A DNA stretch of 64,000 bases from Tetranychus cinnabarinus (GCA_022266195.1 WHVY01000005.1:6820001-6884000), one strand, 5' to 3'. Shown: positions 1 through 11,807, numbered from the stretch's first letter. The notes: generated from the sequence alone by a model not told the origin. Program-made: numbers and translations.

Positions 1-226
1 TTCATTTTGATTTCTTTTGCAGTTTTGTTTCAAATTTCATTGACTTGATCATAAACTGACTTCTATCAAAAGATTTTTCGCCCAAAAGCAAAAAATAAAT
101 GGAAAAATCGAAATTCCACCAAATGAAGCGCAATGTTAGATCGTTTGTCGCGTCATAAATTATTTTAATAAAAACGATTGATAAGTAGTAACAGTATTAA
201 TCATTATAGTTCTTGTTCATATTTAA
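1..226. other. Non-coding, nothing recognised
   Basis: AT-rich sequence without a convincing reading frame or repeat, ending at the first hairpin element. Confidence 0.5.
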
Positions 227-612
227 CTAACAAGGGAAGGTTTGATCGCAAAGTCAGATTTTTTTCAAACTTGGTAAATTCATAGCTTATTACTGAAATA
301 ATAAGCATACCCGAGCATTTGATTCGCAACTCAATAGTTTTTTTCAAAAATCAAAATCAAACTTATTATTCATCAGCATTATAATACATATGAATATTGG
401 TCAATACAAAATGATTGAAACATAAATTTTTTGTACAGTAGGAACATATGATAAAACATGACCATAACATGCATTTGAATTTGATTTTTGAAAAAACTAT
501 TGAGTTGCGAATCAAATGCTCGGGTATGCTTATTATTTCAGTAATAAGCTATGAATTTATAATACCAAGTTTGAAAAAAATCTAACTTTGCGATCAAACC
601 TTCCCTTGTGAG
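227..612. mobile_element. Foldback MITE, CTNACAAGGG termini
   Basis: A 386-base element made of two long inverted arms (about 227-361 and 479-612) around a short AT-rich loop. The ends read CTAACAAGGGAAGG and, as reverse complement, CTCACAAGGGAAGG. TAA lies directly outside both ends and may be the target duplication. It has no coding capacity. The termini match those of the hairpin at 27934-28487 although the interiors differ. Confidence 0.8.
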
Positions 613-639
613 TAAAGAGATTGTTTGGTCAACATTTGT

Positions 640-1015
640 TAATTTTCCTTTAAAGTGTGAAAATTGAGTTTTACTGGGTTTTTCACCCTTCGAAGGAGGA
701 TGTTTCGTCTCCTTCTGGAGCTGAGACTCGGAAATTTCAATCGATGTCCAAACATAAGGATTGAGACGTTATTTGCAACACTCAATCCAATGAACTCGTT
801 AAAATCAACTTTTGTACCATGAGTTGATTTTAGAGATTCGATAAAAAAAATCAATCTCTTCTTTGATCTTGTCTTCGAGTGTACTTTTTCCAAGACCAAC
901 ATTGCGAAGTATTGTCAGAGCAACTCGTCTCTGCTGTCTCCAAGGTTCACCAGACATATCAAGAAATGAAGGTTCAAATCGAGAAGCATATTTAGTTCAG
1001 TTGTACTTGACTGTT
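640..1015 (-). pseudogene. Cytochrome P450 (CYP2-clan) exon fragment
   Basis: Read on the minus strand, this encodes pieces homologous to the intact P450 at 53646-55148: a DMSGEPWRQQRR-like stretch, LRNVGLGKS, then LSVANNVSILMFGHR. These correspond to the C-helix region (the WxxxR motif) and the segment after it. The first and second halves lie in different frames, split at a T-run near 846, and nothing corresponding to the heme-binding end is present. It is a broken partial copy, probably left by local duplication of CYP2-clan genes, and is unlikely to be functional. Confidence 0.75.
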
Positions 1016-1329
1016 TTATCGTCATTGCAACTGATTTCCAAATTATTATTAGATGTCTTTTCTTATTTCATCTGTGCACTTGCCTTTGACGAGAAGCGAT
1101 TAAATTAGCAAAATATTTCAAATCAAGATGATGATGAGTTTATTTATGACGAACTTCCTTTCAATTATCAGTACATCTGATATGTATACCAGGCGTTTTT
1201 CTATTTCACGCCTGTTTGCGGTCATAAATCAAGAGCTAAAGGTCATAGAGACTTGCTAATTGGTGTAATATCGTAAAATAAATACCAAAACCACTGATTG
1301 TTCAATAGGATTGTGCAATAAAATGTTCT

Positions 1330-1568
1330 TTGCACTTGTTTTTCATGTCGTCAATGTTGAATTTTGTGAAAGTCCCCGGTCAATGCTTGGTTAAAATTAG
1401 TGAAAATAATAATTGGATTAGTAGCTTAAGTTTAAGTTTTACAATTGTTTGCTCTAGTGGTCAAATGAGTCCAAATCCAGTTGGATCATCAACAGAAACC
1501 AAACTCCATCCTTCTTCTATGGCAAAGGCAAATCCAAAAAGACAAGCTGCTATAATGATGGATTTCAT
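1330..1568 (-). pseudogene. Decayed cystatin
   Basis: From the ATG at 1568 the minus strand encodes a signal peptide and mature N-terminus (MKSIIIAACLFGFAFA, then EEGWSLVSVDDPT) that closely match the intact cystatin at 13604-14072. A stop follows after about 35 codons, and the QxVxG-like and C-terminal parts cannot be recognised. The upstream flank (about 1600-1870) also resembles the flank of the intact gene, so this is a duplicated whole locus that decayed. Alternatively it could be a first exon with unrecognised splicing. Confidence 0.6.
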
Positions 1569-1935
1569 TTTGTATAGATTTCTTAAACCAGTGTTTAAAA
1601 GTTAGCGAATAAAAGTAAACTGGTTCAATGTTGAATTAGAAGTGAATTTCAAGGGGAAAAGAGTCAATGTTTAATACTCAAAAAGAAGAAGTGATTTTAT
1701 CCCTCCTCAGTTTCACTGGATGATATCGAACCTGAAAATTCAATTGCAATAATTGAATAGCAACAGACGTGGAAATTTTAAACATGAATCGATGTGATGT
1801 TCAAAGATCAGCAGATAAAAGCTAATTTTTACTCAAAATTTTCTTTTTTGTTTTGTTTCTTATTTTCTAACTAATTTGAAGCAATTTCTTGGCCAGGTTG
1901 ATTATATTATCACAAACAATCACCTATTTTTCAGG

Positions 1936-2180
1936 GAACTAACGAGGTGATAGCTTTTTAACAAATGAATGACTAGGATGTAACTAGAAATGAATAAAAA
2001 GAAGAATCAAAGTTATAAAAATGCTGATAAATATTTCCATTTATGGACCTTTCTTGAAAAAAGATCTGTCTATGAAAAGAACTGAAAAAGAACCAAAAAG
2101 AAACTGAAACGAGGTGTTAACTTTTCAACAGATTAATGGCTGATAGTGAATTAACTGGAAATGAACAAAGAGAAGAATCA
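1936..2180. repeat. Imperfect tandem duplication, about 165-base period
   Basis: Two related units (about 1936-2017 and 2104-2180) share an AACGAGGTG...CTTTT.AACA...AATGAA...AGAAGAATCAAA pattern. Both are non-coding. Confidence 0.5.
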
Positions 2181-3498
2181 AAAACCACAAATACAATAAG
2201 CTGGCAATAAGTTGAAATAAAATAAGTTAGCAATACTTGGGTTGTGTCAAGTGTAAGGCTATTTTGTTGAATTAATTGAACTTGGAATGGTTTCAATTTT
2301 TATTTTATGCACTTTTACGGCATCACCCACATTGCATTGTGAAACTTTATCAATATAATCCTTGAGGGCTGAATATGTCAGAAAAATTGTCTGAATCTTT
2401 TGTTTTTTCAAATCAACTCAAATTGAAGCATCAATTTATTTGCGTCATTTGTTTCAATCTGGTGATTTTCAACAAGAGAAAGTTCCCAAATAATGCTGTC
2501 GTATGCAGTCCTGAGCTCACATTATTAGATAAATTTCAAGTTATATACTTTCTCGGATCGAGTTCGTAACCAGTGAATCTTTATCATTGCAACTCGATGC
2601 ATCGGATCTCGTAGCTTTTGCTTAAACATGCACAGGATGCAGCATTCATGCGATCATGATGCGAATAAAGTTCGATAACTTGAGTCATAGGTATTCAATG
2701 GTAGAAAATGAGTTATGAGTCATATTGAATAACATTAATAAATAAAAAGATTCTAAATATTGAGGTTCATGATCGGTATGTCAGCGTATGATTTCTTGTT
2801 TCCACGTAAATGAGTCTTTTTTGAATCACCAGACTCTGTAATGCCACGTTTGTTTATTAATGAAATTCTGATTGATTTTGTTTAGAATAAATTTCTTTAG
2901 CATTGAACCTCGAAAAATTGTTGATCCATGAAACATGGTAAGTATCAATATTATAAATGTTAAATGTACAAATGTATGAGATGCCATAAGATTTATTGTT
3001 GCAATAACTGATGCAGATGGCCACACCGTTTCATCGAGAAAACTGAACAGTAAATGATACTTCATATCAAACGAACATAACTTTCATTTTCTGACCTAAA
3101 AAAACAAAATTAACTAGAATTTATTTGTTTCATTATTACTGTTTAACCAAGAATTGTACAGATTACTAATGTGATAGATGGAATTATTTCTGACTAAATG
3201 ATCCAGTTCTAGTTAAATGAAGCATGATAGTGAATGTAATCTTCAAGCACTTCTCATGAAAGTTGCAAATCACAAACTTATCTTTTCACATTAATTTCAT
3301 TTTTTATTGTTTGAAATTAGTTGATGAAATTATTCTTGATCATTAATTTTATAAGATTTTATCTTTCGATATTTAGATCATATTATTAGATAAACTGATG
3401 AAAAAATGTACATAAATTCATGATATTAAACACATTTACATCATTCAATCAACAAGTTACATTGAAAAACATTTAATTTCTTTTTTTGTGCAGAAACT
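2181..3498. other. Intergenic, no gene seen
   Basis: AT-rich sequence with short chance frames only. The last 15 bases before the lipocalin ATG look like a pyrimidine tract plus CAG, which suggests a 5' UTR intron for that gene. Confidence 0.45.
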
Positions 3499-4384
3499 AT
3501 GAAAATGTTCGTCACTCTCTTCGTTGTCTTTGCTGTTGCTTCTTCAGCTCTTGGTGAATGTCCAGTTCCTGCAACTGTTCCTGGTGCTGATATTGGCAAA
3601 GTAGGTTTATAATGATTTAATGTGTTTGCCCAATTGAATTACTTCATCAATTTGGTTTTTGATTGATTTAGATTGCTGGTCGATGGTACAGAATTGGTGG
3701 AAAATCTCTAATAACTGGTAACCCAAGAACTGATTTATATATTGCAGATGATTTCATTCCTCTGGAGGATGGAAACTTCAACTATACAATCACTGAAGCT
3801 TATACTGAGTAAGTAAGCTGAATTGACTGATGTAAGTGTTGTTTTAATGCGATTATTTATTCTTTGTCTAGAGATATAAAGTTTAGCATGTATTATACAG
3901 CCGAACGCACTGATAGTCAAAATTCATTCAATGTCTACGATATTGAACGCAGTAAGTCATTCTTTCTTACTTTAATTACATTAAGTTTCTTGTTTACTTG
4001 AGACTTTACCGATTAGTTAAACAATTGATCAATTTATGAATGTTTTTCAAAAAATTAATTATTCTCTATAATTCACAGTGGTACCATATCACATGACCTA
4101 CTATATAATCGATACTGATTACGATAACTATCTGGCTGCTTATGCCTGTTTAGAAACTCCTATTAGCAACAGCCCCGGTAAGTATCTCTCAAGCTTATTA
4201 ACTAGATGTTGCTTCATGTAAATTGATTTTTATTGATAATAATTCGAAATTTCTTATCATCACAGTAACCAGCCTAATTTTATCCAGGACTAACAGTATG
4301 AGTACTGGAAAATATGACGAACTGTCCAATTTGTTGGTTGATATATTAAAAAAATATAACCCTGATTTTGACCCAGAAGACTAA
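3499..4384 (+). CDS. Lipocalin (apolipoprotein D-like), secreted
   Basis: Five exons with GT-AG introns join in frame: 3499-3600, 3672-3808, 3872-3951, 4079-4177 and 4266-4384, giving 178 residues. A signal peptide (MKMFVTLFVVFAVASSALG) is followed by CPVP and then the lipocalin first signature around GRWYRI, with alternating hydrophobic beta strands after it. Lipocalins are small secreted proteins that carry hydrophobic ligands. They are abundant in mites, where some are linked to binding of xenobiotics or host compounds; the ligand here is unknown. The length is normal for the family. The ATG lies five bases after a pyrimidine tract and CAG, so the 5' UTR is probably spliced. A polyadenylation-type AATAAA lies near 4507. 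The fold assignment is confident; the ApoD-like label is by resemblance. Confidence 0.88.
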
Positions 4385-4645
4385 TTACTGTGGACTTAAG
4401 CAAACTTTTTTATGGAACACAAGGAATGGTTGCAACTACATCATGTAGTTAAGGTCGATTCTCTTGAAAGTAACGATTCAAATTTTGTATTGGTCATTCT
4501 TCTGCCAATAAAATTTGTAAGATGACCTTTATGTTAGGCAAAAATAAAAGATAAACTAAAATGCAGTAAATAATAGCATTAAGCCTTTAAGGTAACTTTA
4601 AGACATTTTTGAAGCATAATGTAAAGGTTCAAGATTGAAAATTTA

Positions 4646-5331
4646 TTAGGTCATTCAAAACAAAATGATCGGCTTCGTAATATTTTGATTTTCTTTATTT
4701 ATGAGTCGATTTAAATGAAATTTCGTACACTAAATATGTATACGTTCAACATGGACAATCCGTTGCTATCTCTTGCGCGACTTTTAGACTACATTTACGC
4801 GGTCACGCCCGTTGAGGTCATTTACCGCTCGATTCAAAATTGTCAAAAATTCAGATAAATCAATTATTAAAAGATTTTTGTCTTGCTCGCAAGATACTTT
4901 ATGGTCTAGGCTTCGACTGCTCGAAAAATTTATTGACTAAGCTTATTCGCCGTGCTCGCAGCTTGCGATCTTTGCGATCACACTCTTAGTCTTTGAGCGA
5001 TATTTTTTCCTTCATTTGAAGCTGCAATCCAAAACTTTCCGTGCCATTCAGAGGCGCTGCCCCTGCCTAACAATTTCATAAACTTCAAGTGTACAAAACT
5101 AGCGCTACATTTCGAAAATCCAGGAAAAATCACGATTTCGACCATTTAGGGCTTCGAAATTCGATTTTTCATAATTTGTCCGAAGTCGATCGTGATGCGC
5201 CAGAATTTAATGACATGGGCAGATAGAGTAACAAATAAGCTTCGAAAAAATGCATTATGCTAGCGCATAGGTTAAGTGGTTAGTAAGTTATAGCGTCTCA
5301 AAGTCCGATCATTTTGTTTTGGATGACCTAA
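4646..5331. mobile_element. Mariner-like MITE, 686 bases
   Basis: The inverted ends TTAGGTCATTCAAAACAAAA and TTAGGTCATCCAAAACAAAA (reverse complement of the right end) are flanked by TA on both sides (4644-4645 and 5332-5333), as expected for Tc1/mariner insertion. The interior is less AT-rich than its surroundings and shows no transposase, so this is a non-autonomous derivative. Confidence 0.8.
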
Positions 5332-5333
5332 TA

Positions 5334-6171
5334 CCTCGTGTGATAACCTAATGTCATGATGCTCTTATTCATTACATGAAGATTGAGAATGCATTTGATT
5401 AACAGAACTATTAAGTATTAACTTGAACCAGAAAAATTTATAAAAATCGAAATAATGAACAGAGAAACAACAAAAAGTAGTGCAATCGAATTTCAAGTAA
5501 TAAAAAGAGTCAATGTTACACAAAAATAAGAAGTGATTTCATCACAATCAAATTCCACTGAATGATACTGAAAAAAGTTACTAGTTTTAAGGATAAATAA
5601 ATTTGTCTCCAAACTGTTCTGCCTTTAAGATCTCAAGAACGGCTGAGACAATCTAACCATATTTATATAAGGCCATTTCGAAGATCATTGTTATCTTTCA
5701 TTATGTCAAGTGATTATCCGAAAATTTCTGAGAAAAATAAAGATAACTGAATGGTTTCAACAAACTGATAAAGGTGAATGCTTTATTAGGCGTTTGATTA
5801 AATAATATCTGTGATGGTTACTTCACAATTCAATGTTTAATTTGGATGATATAAAATTACTGAGAATTAAATACAATCAATATTGTTACGGTCAAACAAT
5901 AGTATCAATGAATCTCTTGAAGAGGATGATATTTTGGGTAAAGGTGACAAAGTTGAATAGTTAATAGAGGAAAGCCATTCTATCTAACCAGCCATTTACA
6001 GAGCATTTTAATGTTGTCTACTTGTTGGATTCATAACTCAATATATGGTTATATCAATTGTTTTCAATTAGCACAATTATCATCATAAACAATTCTTGGA
6101 ATACAAATTGTAATAAATGATTACTCGGAATTTTGTGGAGGAGAATATCTCAGATTATTGATGATTTTCAC
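5334..6171. other. Intergenic; third copy of cystatin upstream flank
   Basis: Around 5480-5580 the sequence resembles the upstream flanks of the cystatin loci at 1640-1735 and 14150-14220, but no cystatin exon accompanies it. The rest is featureless. Confidence 0.4.
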
Positions 6172-6180
6172 TATTTAAAG
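6172..6180 (+). promoter_or_regulatory. TATA-like box
   Basis: TATTTAAAG lies about 70 bases upstream of the start of the small secreted peptide gene and supports a real transcription unit there. Confidence 0.4.
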
Positions 6181-6250
6181 TATTTCATTTCGATCATTAT
6201 CATTATTATTACAATTTTACTACTCTGAAGTAACAATAAATCGACTCAAC

Positions 6251-6502
6251 ATGAATTCAAAAATGTTATTTGCTTTTGTTTTAGCTGTTAACATCTGTGT
6301 CATCACTGTAACTGCTGAAGGTAAAGTTGTCGCTCAAGTTTTATTGTTTTCTGAGTCTCAAGAATTAATTGAATAATTAAAAATTACCAATGCAGAGTTA
6401 ATGAAACAACCAAATACTCATCTCAACTCAACATTCGATTTATGGTGTTCCCTTTCCCCAGATTATTTCCTTTTTCAGCAAGAACCCCGAAAATGTAAAT
6501 GA
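6251..6502 (+). CDS. Small secreted peptide, unrecognised
   Basis: Two exons (6251-6320 and 6396-6502) with a standard GTAAAG donor and TGCAG acceptor join in frame to give 58 residues. The first exon encodes a clear signal peptide (MNSKMLFAFVLAVNICVITVTA). The predicted mature part is about 35 residues with two cysteines (in DLWCSL and at PRKCK) that could form one disulfide. I recognise no family. It sits between lipocalin and legumain genes in a secreted-protein cluster, so a salivary or gut peptide is plausible inference. It could also be the 5' part of a larger gene with missed exons. Confidence 0.45.
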
Positions 6503-7034
6503 TTATTATCTTTAGTATTATTTCTTTCTTATCTTTATAAATTTTCAGTTAAATCTTGTCATTCATTTGTTTGAAAGTTACCACCTCGTTAGTTCTCTGG
6601 AAAAAAGGTGATTGCTTTCGATATGGTAACCAACTTGGCAAAGTTACTAAAAATTAGTTGTAAAAAAACATGAAAATTTCCAATAAAAATTAGCTAAGTT
6701 AATCTGCTGATCCCTGAATATCATAGCGAATCATTTTCACGTTGGTCTGTTGCTTAATACCTCATTTCCATTGATTTTTCCCAGCTTCCAGTATGATTAG
6801 GGAAACTTGCTTTTGATTTGGATTTGATTGATTGTGAAAAGAAATTATCGATAAATCATAATCAACAGCAGCCACTATTTTTATTCAAAATACAATCAAT
6901 TCATTAGAAACTTATCATGACAATAAATTTCATTCGATAATAATGGGCTTTCTGTTTATAATACATTTTCATAACATACAGTAAGATCAGTGTGAAGATT
7001 TAGACTGTATGATTCGATAAGCTATGAAATTCAA
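6503..7034. other. Intergenic, nothing recognised
   Basis: AT-rich sequence with no gene seen. A short stretch near 6580-6605 resembles, in inverse orientation, the sequence near 1930. Confidence 0.4.
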
Positions 7035-7041
7035 TATAAAA
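7035..7041 (+). promoter_or_regulatory. TATA box of the legumain gene
   Basis: TATAAAA lies 75 bases upstream of the ATG at 7110 and is the only strong TATA match nearby. Confidence 0.5.
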
Positions 7042-7109
7042 AATGGCACAGATTCACTAATTCAATCAATTTGTTCAGTTTCAACAGTTTCAAACACCAG
7101 ACCTGAATA

Positions 7110-8456
7110 ATGTTTCCATTTTTAACCATTTTCCCAATACTTTTCACCCTTTCAGCTTCAACTCCTTTGGCTGAATTGTTGAGTTCTAAGTCGAATGCTG
7201 ATTACAGTATCCACGCTGTCCTGGTTGCTGGGTCAAATGAATACTTCAATTATCGTCATCAAGCCGATGTTTGCCATGCTTATCAAGTCTTGAGGAATCA
7301 TGGTGTTCCTGCTGAAAACATTATTGTCATGATGTACGATGATATTGCCAATAACTCTGAGAATCCTTACCCTGGTAAAATATTCAATGCTCCTAATGGC
7401 TCTGATGTCTATGCTGGTGTATCAAAAGATTATACTGGTGAAGAAGTAACTCCTGAAAACTTCCTTGGTGTACTCAAAGGTGACAAAGCGCTTGCTGCCA
7501 AGGGCAAGAAAGTACTCACTTCTGGACCCAATGACCATGTTTTCATTTATTTCTCGGATCACGGAGGCACTGGCCTTGTTGCTTTCCCAAATGATACACT
7601 TTCTTCAGATGATTTGAACAAAGCTTTAGTTTACATGCATGACCATGAAATGTACGGTAAACTTACATTTTACTTGGAAGCTTGTGAGTCTGGTTCAATG
7701 TTTGAAAACATTTTACCTGATAATATAAACATTTATGCTACTACTGCTTCCTCTTCTGAAGAATCAAGCTATGCATGTTATTGTGATGCGCCTAAATTTG
7801 GTACCTGTCTTGGCGATGAATATTCAGTTGCTTGGCTTGAAGACTCTGACTCTCATGACCTAACCAAAGAAACCTTGGCACAACAATTTCAAGATGTAGT
7901 GAAACAAACTACACAATCAACTCCACAACAATTTGGTCAAAAGTCTCTGGCTAGTCTAGAAGTTGGTCAATTCCAGGGTGTAAAGACTTCGAGAAAGATC
8001 TACGCTGTAAGACACTCAAGTGATTCCGTAAACGCCAGAGATGTACCTTTAGTGATGCTTGGCCGTAAAATAATATCTACAAATGATGCCGCTGAAGCTG
8101 CTGTTCTTGAAAAAAAATTACAAACTTTGATTGCTGGTCGAAGATTCCTTGAAGTAGGCATTAAGAAGATCATCTCTCAACTTTGTTCCAATGGTTATTG
8201 CTCAGATGCCCAACAAGTTCTGTCCACTCGACGACCATTATTTAATCATGCAACATACTCAAAAGTAACCAAAAAGTTCCAGTCAAGTTGCCTTAACTTG
8301 GGTATTCGCGCTCATGGAATGAAATTCATGTATGCTTTTGCCAATATTGTTGAATTCAACAAATTTACTGAATCAACATTGAACCGTTTCCTGAAGGATT
8401 TGGAAAGAGCTTGTAATGATCACATTGTTGATCATGGATTCGCAGCTATTATCTAA
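7110..8456 (+). CDS. Legumain (asparaginyl endopeptidase, family C13)
   Basis: A single-exon frame of 448 residues, the normal length for prolegumain. An N-terminal signal peptide precedes the protease core, which begins around HAVLVAGSNEYFNYRHQADV. The catalytic His is His151 in YFSDHGG and the nucleophile is Cys192 in EACESG, both intact. The C-terminal 100 or so residues (HYSKV-type region, CSNGYC) match the autoinhibitory prodomain. Legumains cleave after Asn in acidic lysosomal or gut compartments and activate cathepsins, so the enzyme may process or share digestive work with cathepsin-type proteins encoded nearby. It lacks introns, unlike most neighbours, which may reflect retroduplication. 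It appears fully functional. Confidence 0.95.
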   Translation: MFPFLTIFPILFTLSASTPLAELLSSKSNADYSIHAVLVAGSNEYFNYRHQADVCHAYQVLRNHGVPAENIIVMMYDDIANNSENPYPGKIFNAPNGSDVYAGVSKDYTGEEVTPENFLGVLKGDKALAAKGKKVLTSGPNDHVFIYFSDHGGTGLVAFPNDTLSSDDLNKALVYMHDHEMYGKLTFYLEACESGSMFENILPDNINIYATTASSSEESSYACYCDAPKFGTCLGDEYSVAWLEDSDSHDLTKETLAQQFQDVVKQTTQSTPQQFGQKSLASLEVGQFQGVKTSRKIYAVRHSSDSVNARDVPLVMLGRKIISTNDAAEAAVLEKKLQTLIAGRRFLEVGIKKIISQLCSNGYCSDAQQVLSTRRPLFNHATYSKVTKKFQSSCLNLGIRAHGMKFMYAFANIVEFNKFTESTLNRFLKDLERACNDHIVDHGFAAII

Positions 8457-9255
8457 GTCTATCTGACATAGATAAATGAATGAATTAACAATGAGAAGCA
8501 ATGGAGTGAACATTTAACAAAATCTATTTTTTGCTATCATTTTTCGGTGAGAGTAAAAATATTAAAATGTTTAAATGTTAACGTTCATTTTTATAACTAA
8601 CGTAAGTCATATTAAAAACATTTCAATTACTTATGACAATCAAGATTAATATTCACAAATTGAGTATCTAAAATCTTTCATACAAAAGTTATTGACAATC
8701 CAAACAATCGGGTAAGAAGCTTTGATAGCTATACCACACATGTTGCTACGTCTGCACAATCTGAAGTATTAATAACAATATGCCCGAACTGTTCTTGACA
8801 ATCCATGAAGTATCGTTTTAAGAACCGTACCTGAAATCAGCTACGCCATGAAATTTTTTAGTTTCTTCGGTCATTGGAAAAGTTCTTTATAAACTTAAAA
8901 TATTTTTTAATTTGTCTTTTGTTCAGTAAATCTACAGAGAGATGACGATCTCAGGTTGACGTGGTTTTACATTGGTTTGAAATGCAACCGATATTTCCCA
9001 TTCAGTAACAAATTGATGAACTGATCGACCCTTCCGTTTTCCCAAAATATTAACGCCAGTAAGAACCATGGCCTATTATCACATTATCTTTGAGTGTTTG
9101 TTGCGACTGACCACCGGTTCGATCACCAACCGGTTGCTGGTTGTTGGAACCAACTGGTTCACGGACCGTTGTTTCTGATAAAGATGAATTGTTCATAAAG
9201 TTCATTTGTTACTGAAAAAACGGAAGGAATAGGAGAAAACTGTTGCAATTATAAT
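8457..9255. other. Intergenic, nothing coding
   Basis: 3' flank of legumain. Around 9110-9170 there is a short cluster of repeated AACCGGTT-like motifs. No first cystatin exon is visible before the orphan exon at 9396. Confidence 0.4.
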
Positions 9256-9372
9256 AGGAACACCAGAGTCAACCAATGGGTTATCTGGTAAATGCTTATT
9301 TAATGCTTACAGCTTGATTTGAACGAACCACAGGTTGCATCCAATAGAATTGCATATAAAAATTAGCTATTC
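9256..9372. repeat. Dispersed repeat, copy 1
   Basis: About 115 bases (AGGAACACcAGAGtCAACC...ACCACAGGTTGCatCCAAT) recur in the same orientation at 19671-19777 with roughly 85-90% identity by eye. Non-coding. Here it directly precedes the orphan cystatin exon. Confidence 0.65.
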
Positions 9373-9395
9373 GTTGTGTCTTTCATTTTATACAG

Positions 9396-9488
9396 GCTAC
9401 CCCTGAATTATGTACCTATGTTACCTGGGTATCACCAGATTTACATTGGAGATCACTCACCCAAGCCTCTTGTGAATCTGCCGAATAA
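9396..9488 (+). pseudogene. Orphan cystatin last exon
   Basis: Preceded by TTTCATTTTATACAG, this 93-base stretch encodes a C-terminal cystatin exon (TPELCTYVTWVSPD... ending SCESAE, stop). It has exactly the length and phase of exon 2 of the intact cystatin, and its 3' flank (CTGACAGACAAACGAACTCT) matches that gene's flank in reverse. No first exon is visible upstream on this strand, so the copy is probably non-functional, left by an inverted partial duplication. Confidence 0.65.
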
Positions 9489-9489
9489 T

Positions 9490-11196
9490 CTGACAGACAA
9501 ACGAACTCTTCAACCGTTTCTTGTTTAAAAAATAAATTTCCCAGAAATGCAGGTCAATGAAGCTATGGATGCTCTTGAAAACACACAGCTAATCGACACT
9601 GAGTTTCTTTCTAACTATCTATTGTTTTACCCATTCCTTTTATTTGACAAAATTAAAAGTAAAATAAATATCTAATTTTATTATTGCAATACTTTCAAGT
9701 TGAATTCATTTTGGAGAATCGGCAAATACCTAAATATTTGAAAAGAGCGTTAGTTCTTTGATGCAATAAGCAAAGGTGAAATGAAATCCAATTGAAGGCA
9801 AAAGAACTCCGGTTAAGAAAAGAATTCTGATTAATTTGTCCAGAATAAGTCCAAAAAGGAAACTTGCGTTGCTTGTTACATTAAAAGTTAATCTATGCAA
9901 ATACAATATATAAATTAAATGTATCAAAACTTTGCGTCAAGATTGTGGGCAAACTGAGATGGTTCTATGAAAAATTGCATGAAAGACCTTATTCAACTAC
10001 AACCTACTATATTGAATTTAAAATGAAAACTATTTTTTTCTTTGATCAGCGATTTTTGATTTATTTGAGGCAATTTATGACCGATCCATGGTGACAATTT
10101 TTTCAAGCTTTGTTAATCGGTAGATCTCAATAAGATCTAGCGAATGGTATATTGAAATCTACTTGTTCTAAATCTACTAGTTTCCTCTCGAAACTCAAAT
10201 TCCTGAGAAAATCGTGTTCAGGGTGGTGCGGAGAAACAATGCTTATCCAAAATCATTGTGGAGGGAAGAAAATCGTTTTTTCAGTTTAATAAATTTATGG
10301 GTTTTTGAATGATTTTTATGTGATAAAACTTCGACTATCGAGTTAAAAGTTGCGACCTGATGACCTTTTAGAGACATAAGAACTCAATCATTAAATCGGA
10401 TAGGAATGAACATCTTATAACTTAGTAGAGCTGACGAAACACCAATAAGCATACAGATGATTCGCAGTTTATCGTTGATGAATCTTTGTGTTTAACTGTA
10501 AAGTAGTAACTTCTAGAAAATGAAAAATCTGTTTCCAACTGTCTCAAGTCAATCATTCGTATTATTGAGCGAATCTTCAAGTGCATGAATTTTGATCCAA
10601 ATCATTTGTCATGACGCATGACTTCTGAAAAGTGAAAATAAACCAAAGAAATTATACAATTGAATTTGTCAATCAAATCATTATTGATTCACTTCTAGTT
10701 ATTGTTCCTAAACAGTTGAGCCCTTTGAAGGTTGTGCGACATAACAATGATACGTTCATCAGATAAGTTAAACAAGATCAATTAACCAACTCTAGTTAAT
10801 TCCAAGCTTTCTCTCAAAAAATAAAGTTGAACAAAACTAACAAACAGACTGAACTTAAAGGCACCATATCAATAAAGTTGTATTTAACCAAAAAATATAA
10901 CCATGAAAAACTGACCTTTGTTAATTTTAAAATAATTTTCTAGGAGACATCAAAAGTTCCAAAAGGTTTCACGTTCAGTCACAATCGTGCTCTAAAGTTA
11001 AGACGTTTTTTCAATGAACTCGCAAAGGAAACTCAATAGAAGCTGAAATTTTTTAGGATGATTAGACTTATTTCTTGATTCCTTCTATTGAATGACGAGA
11101 GAAATTTGCTTTATAAAACTTGGATCACACATGACTGTTAGGTTACTTAACTTTGAACGACCGATATTGGATGAGATTTGTGTCAATCAAATGTTT
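9490..11196. other. Intergenic, no gene recognised
   Basis: About 1.7 kb of AT-rich sequence with only chance frames and no repeat structure that I can see. Confidence 0.4.
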
Positions 11197-11200
11197 TTAA

Positions 11201-11775
11201 TTGATGTCCATGTGTTTGCTATGTAAAAAACAATGTAAAGAAATTCCCTTTATTCTTTATTCACTAATAAAATTTCAGTTGCAAAGGCCAATCTAGCTTG
11301 CCATATCTCTTTTTGGATCAGAAGCATGTCTACAGTTAAGCTCGATCTTTTGATCTTAAAAATTTCTCGATGATTGAATGATCTCATTTAACTACTTCGC
11401 TAATTTTTGATGCTATCCAATATAATCCAAACAAGAGAGAAATAAACGATTAAACAAACAAATCTGCATCCCCAAAAGAAAATCGTTTTTTCAATTTTCA
11501 AATTTATCCTGAAAAATTTCATTCTTTTGTTGAATTTGCAGATGATGATGTTGATAATGGTGAGATTGACAGTTGAATGGGTAAAATATGCATCTAAATT
11601 TGATTCGTCACATTTCTTTTTGTTAGCATTTGAGTGATTTGAAAAAGTCAATACAAAGTCTCCTTCAATTTGTAATGAAATGTTTATCAAAATTGTCAAT
11701 CTTAATTGAAATTAATAAAGAATAAAGGTAATTCCCTTGCATTGTTACTTTACATAGCAAACACATGAACACTAA
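11201..11775. mobile_element. TIR element flanked by TTAA
   Basis: The ends are inverted repeats of about 60 bases: TTGATGTCCATGTGTTTGCT at left, and TTAGTGTTCATGTGTTTGCT as reverse complement of the right. TTAA lies immediately outside both (11197-11200 and 11776-11779). TTAA targeting is typical of piggyBac, though the terminal bases are not diagnostic and a TA-targeting element remains possible. The interior minus-strand frame of 99 codons resembles nothing known. Confidence 0.65.
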
Positions 11776-11807
11776 TTAAGAATCATCTGTTTCCGACTGA
11801 TCTTGAC

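Noticed and set aside
863..1108. 81-codon plus-strand frame
   Set aside because: Antisense shadow of the P450 fragment, which gives the sensible match on the minus strand.
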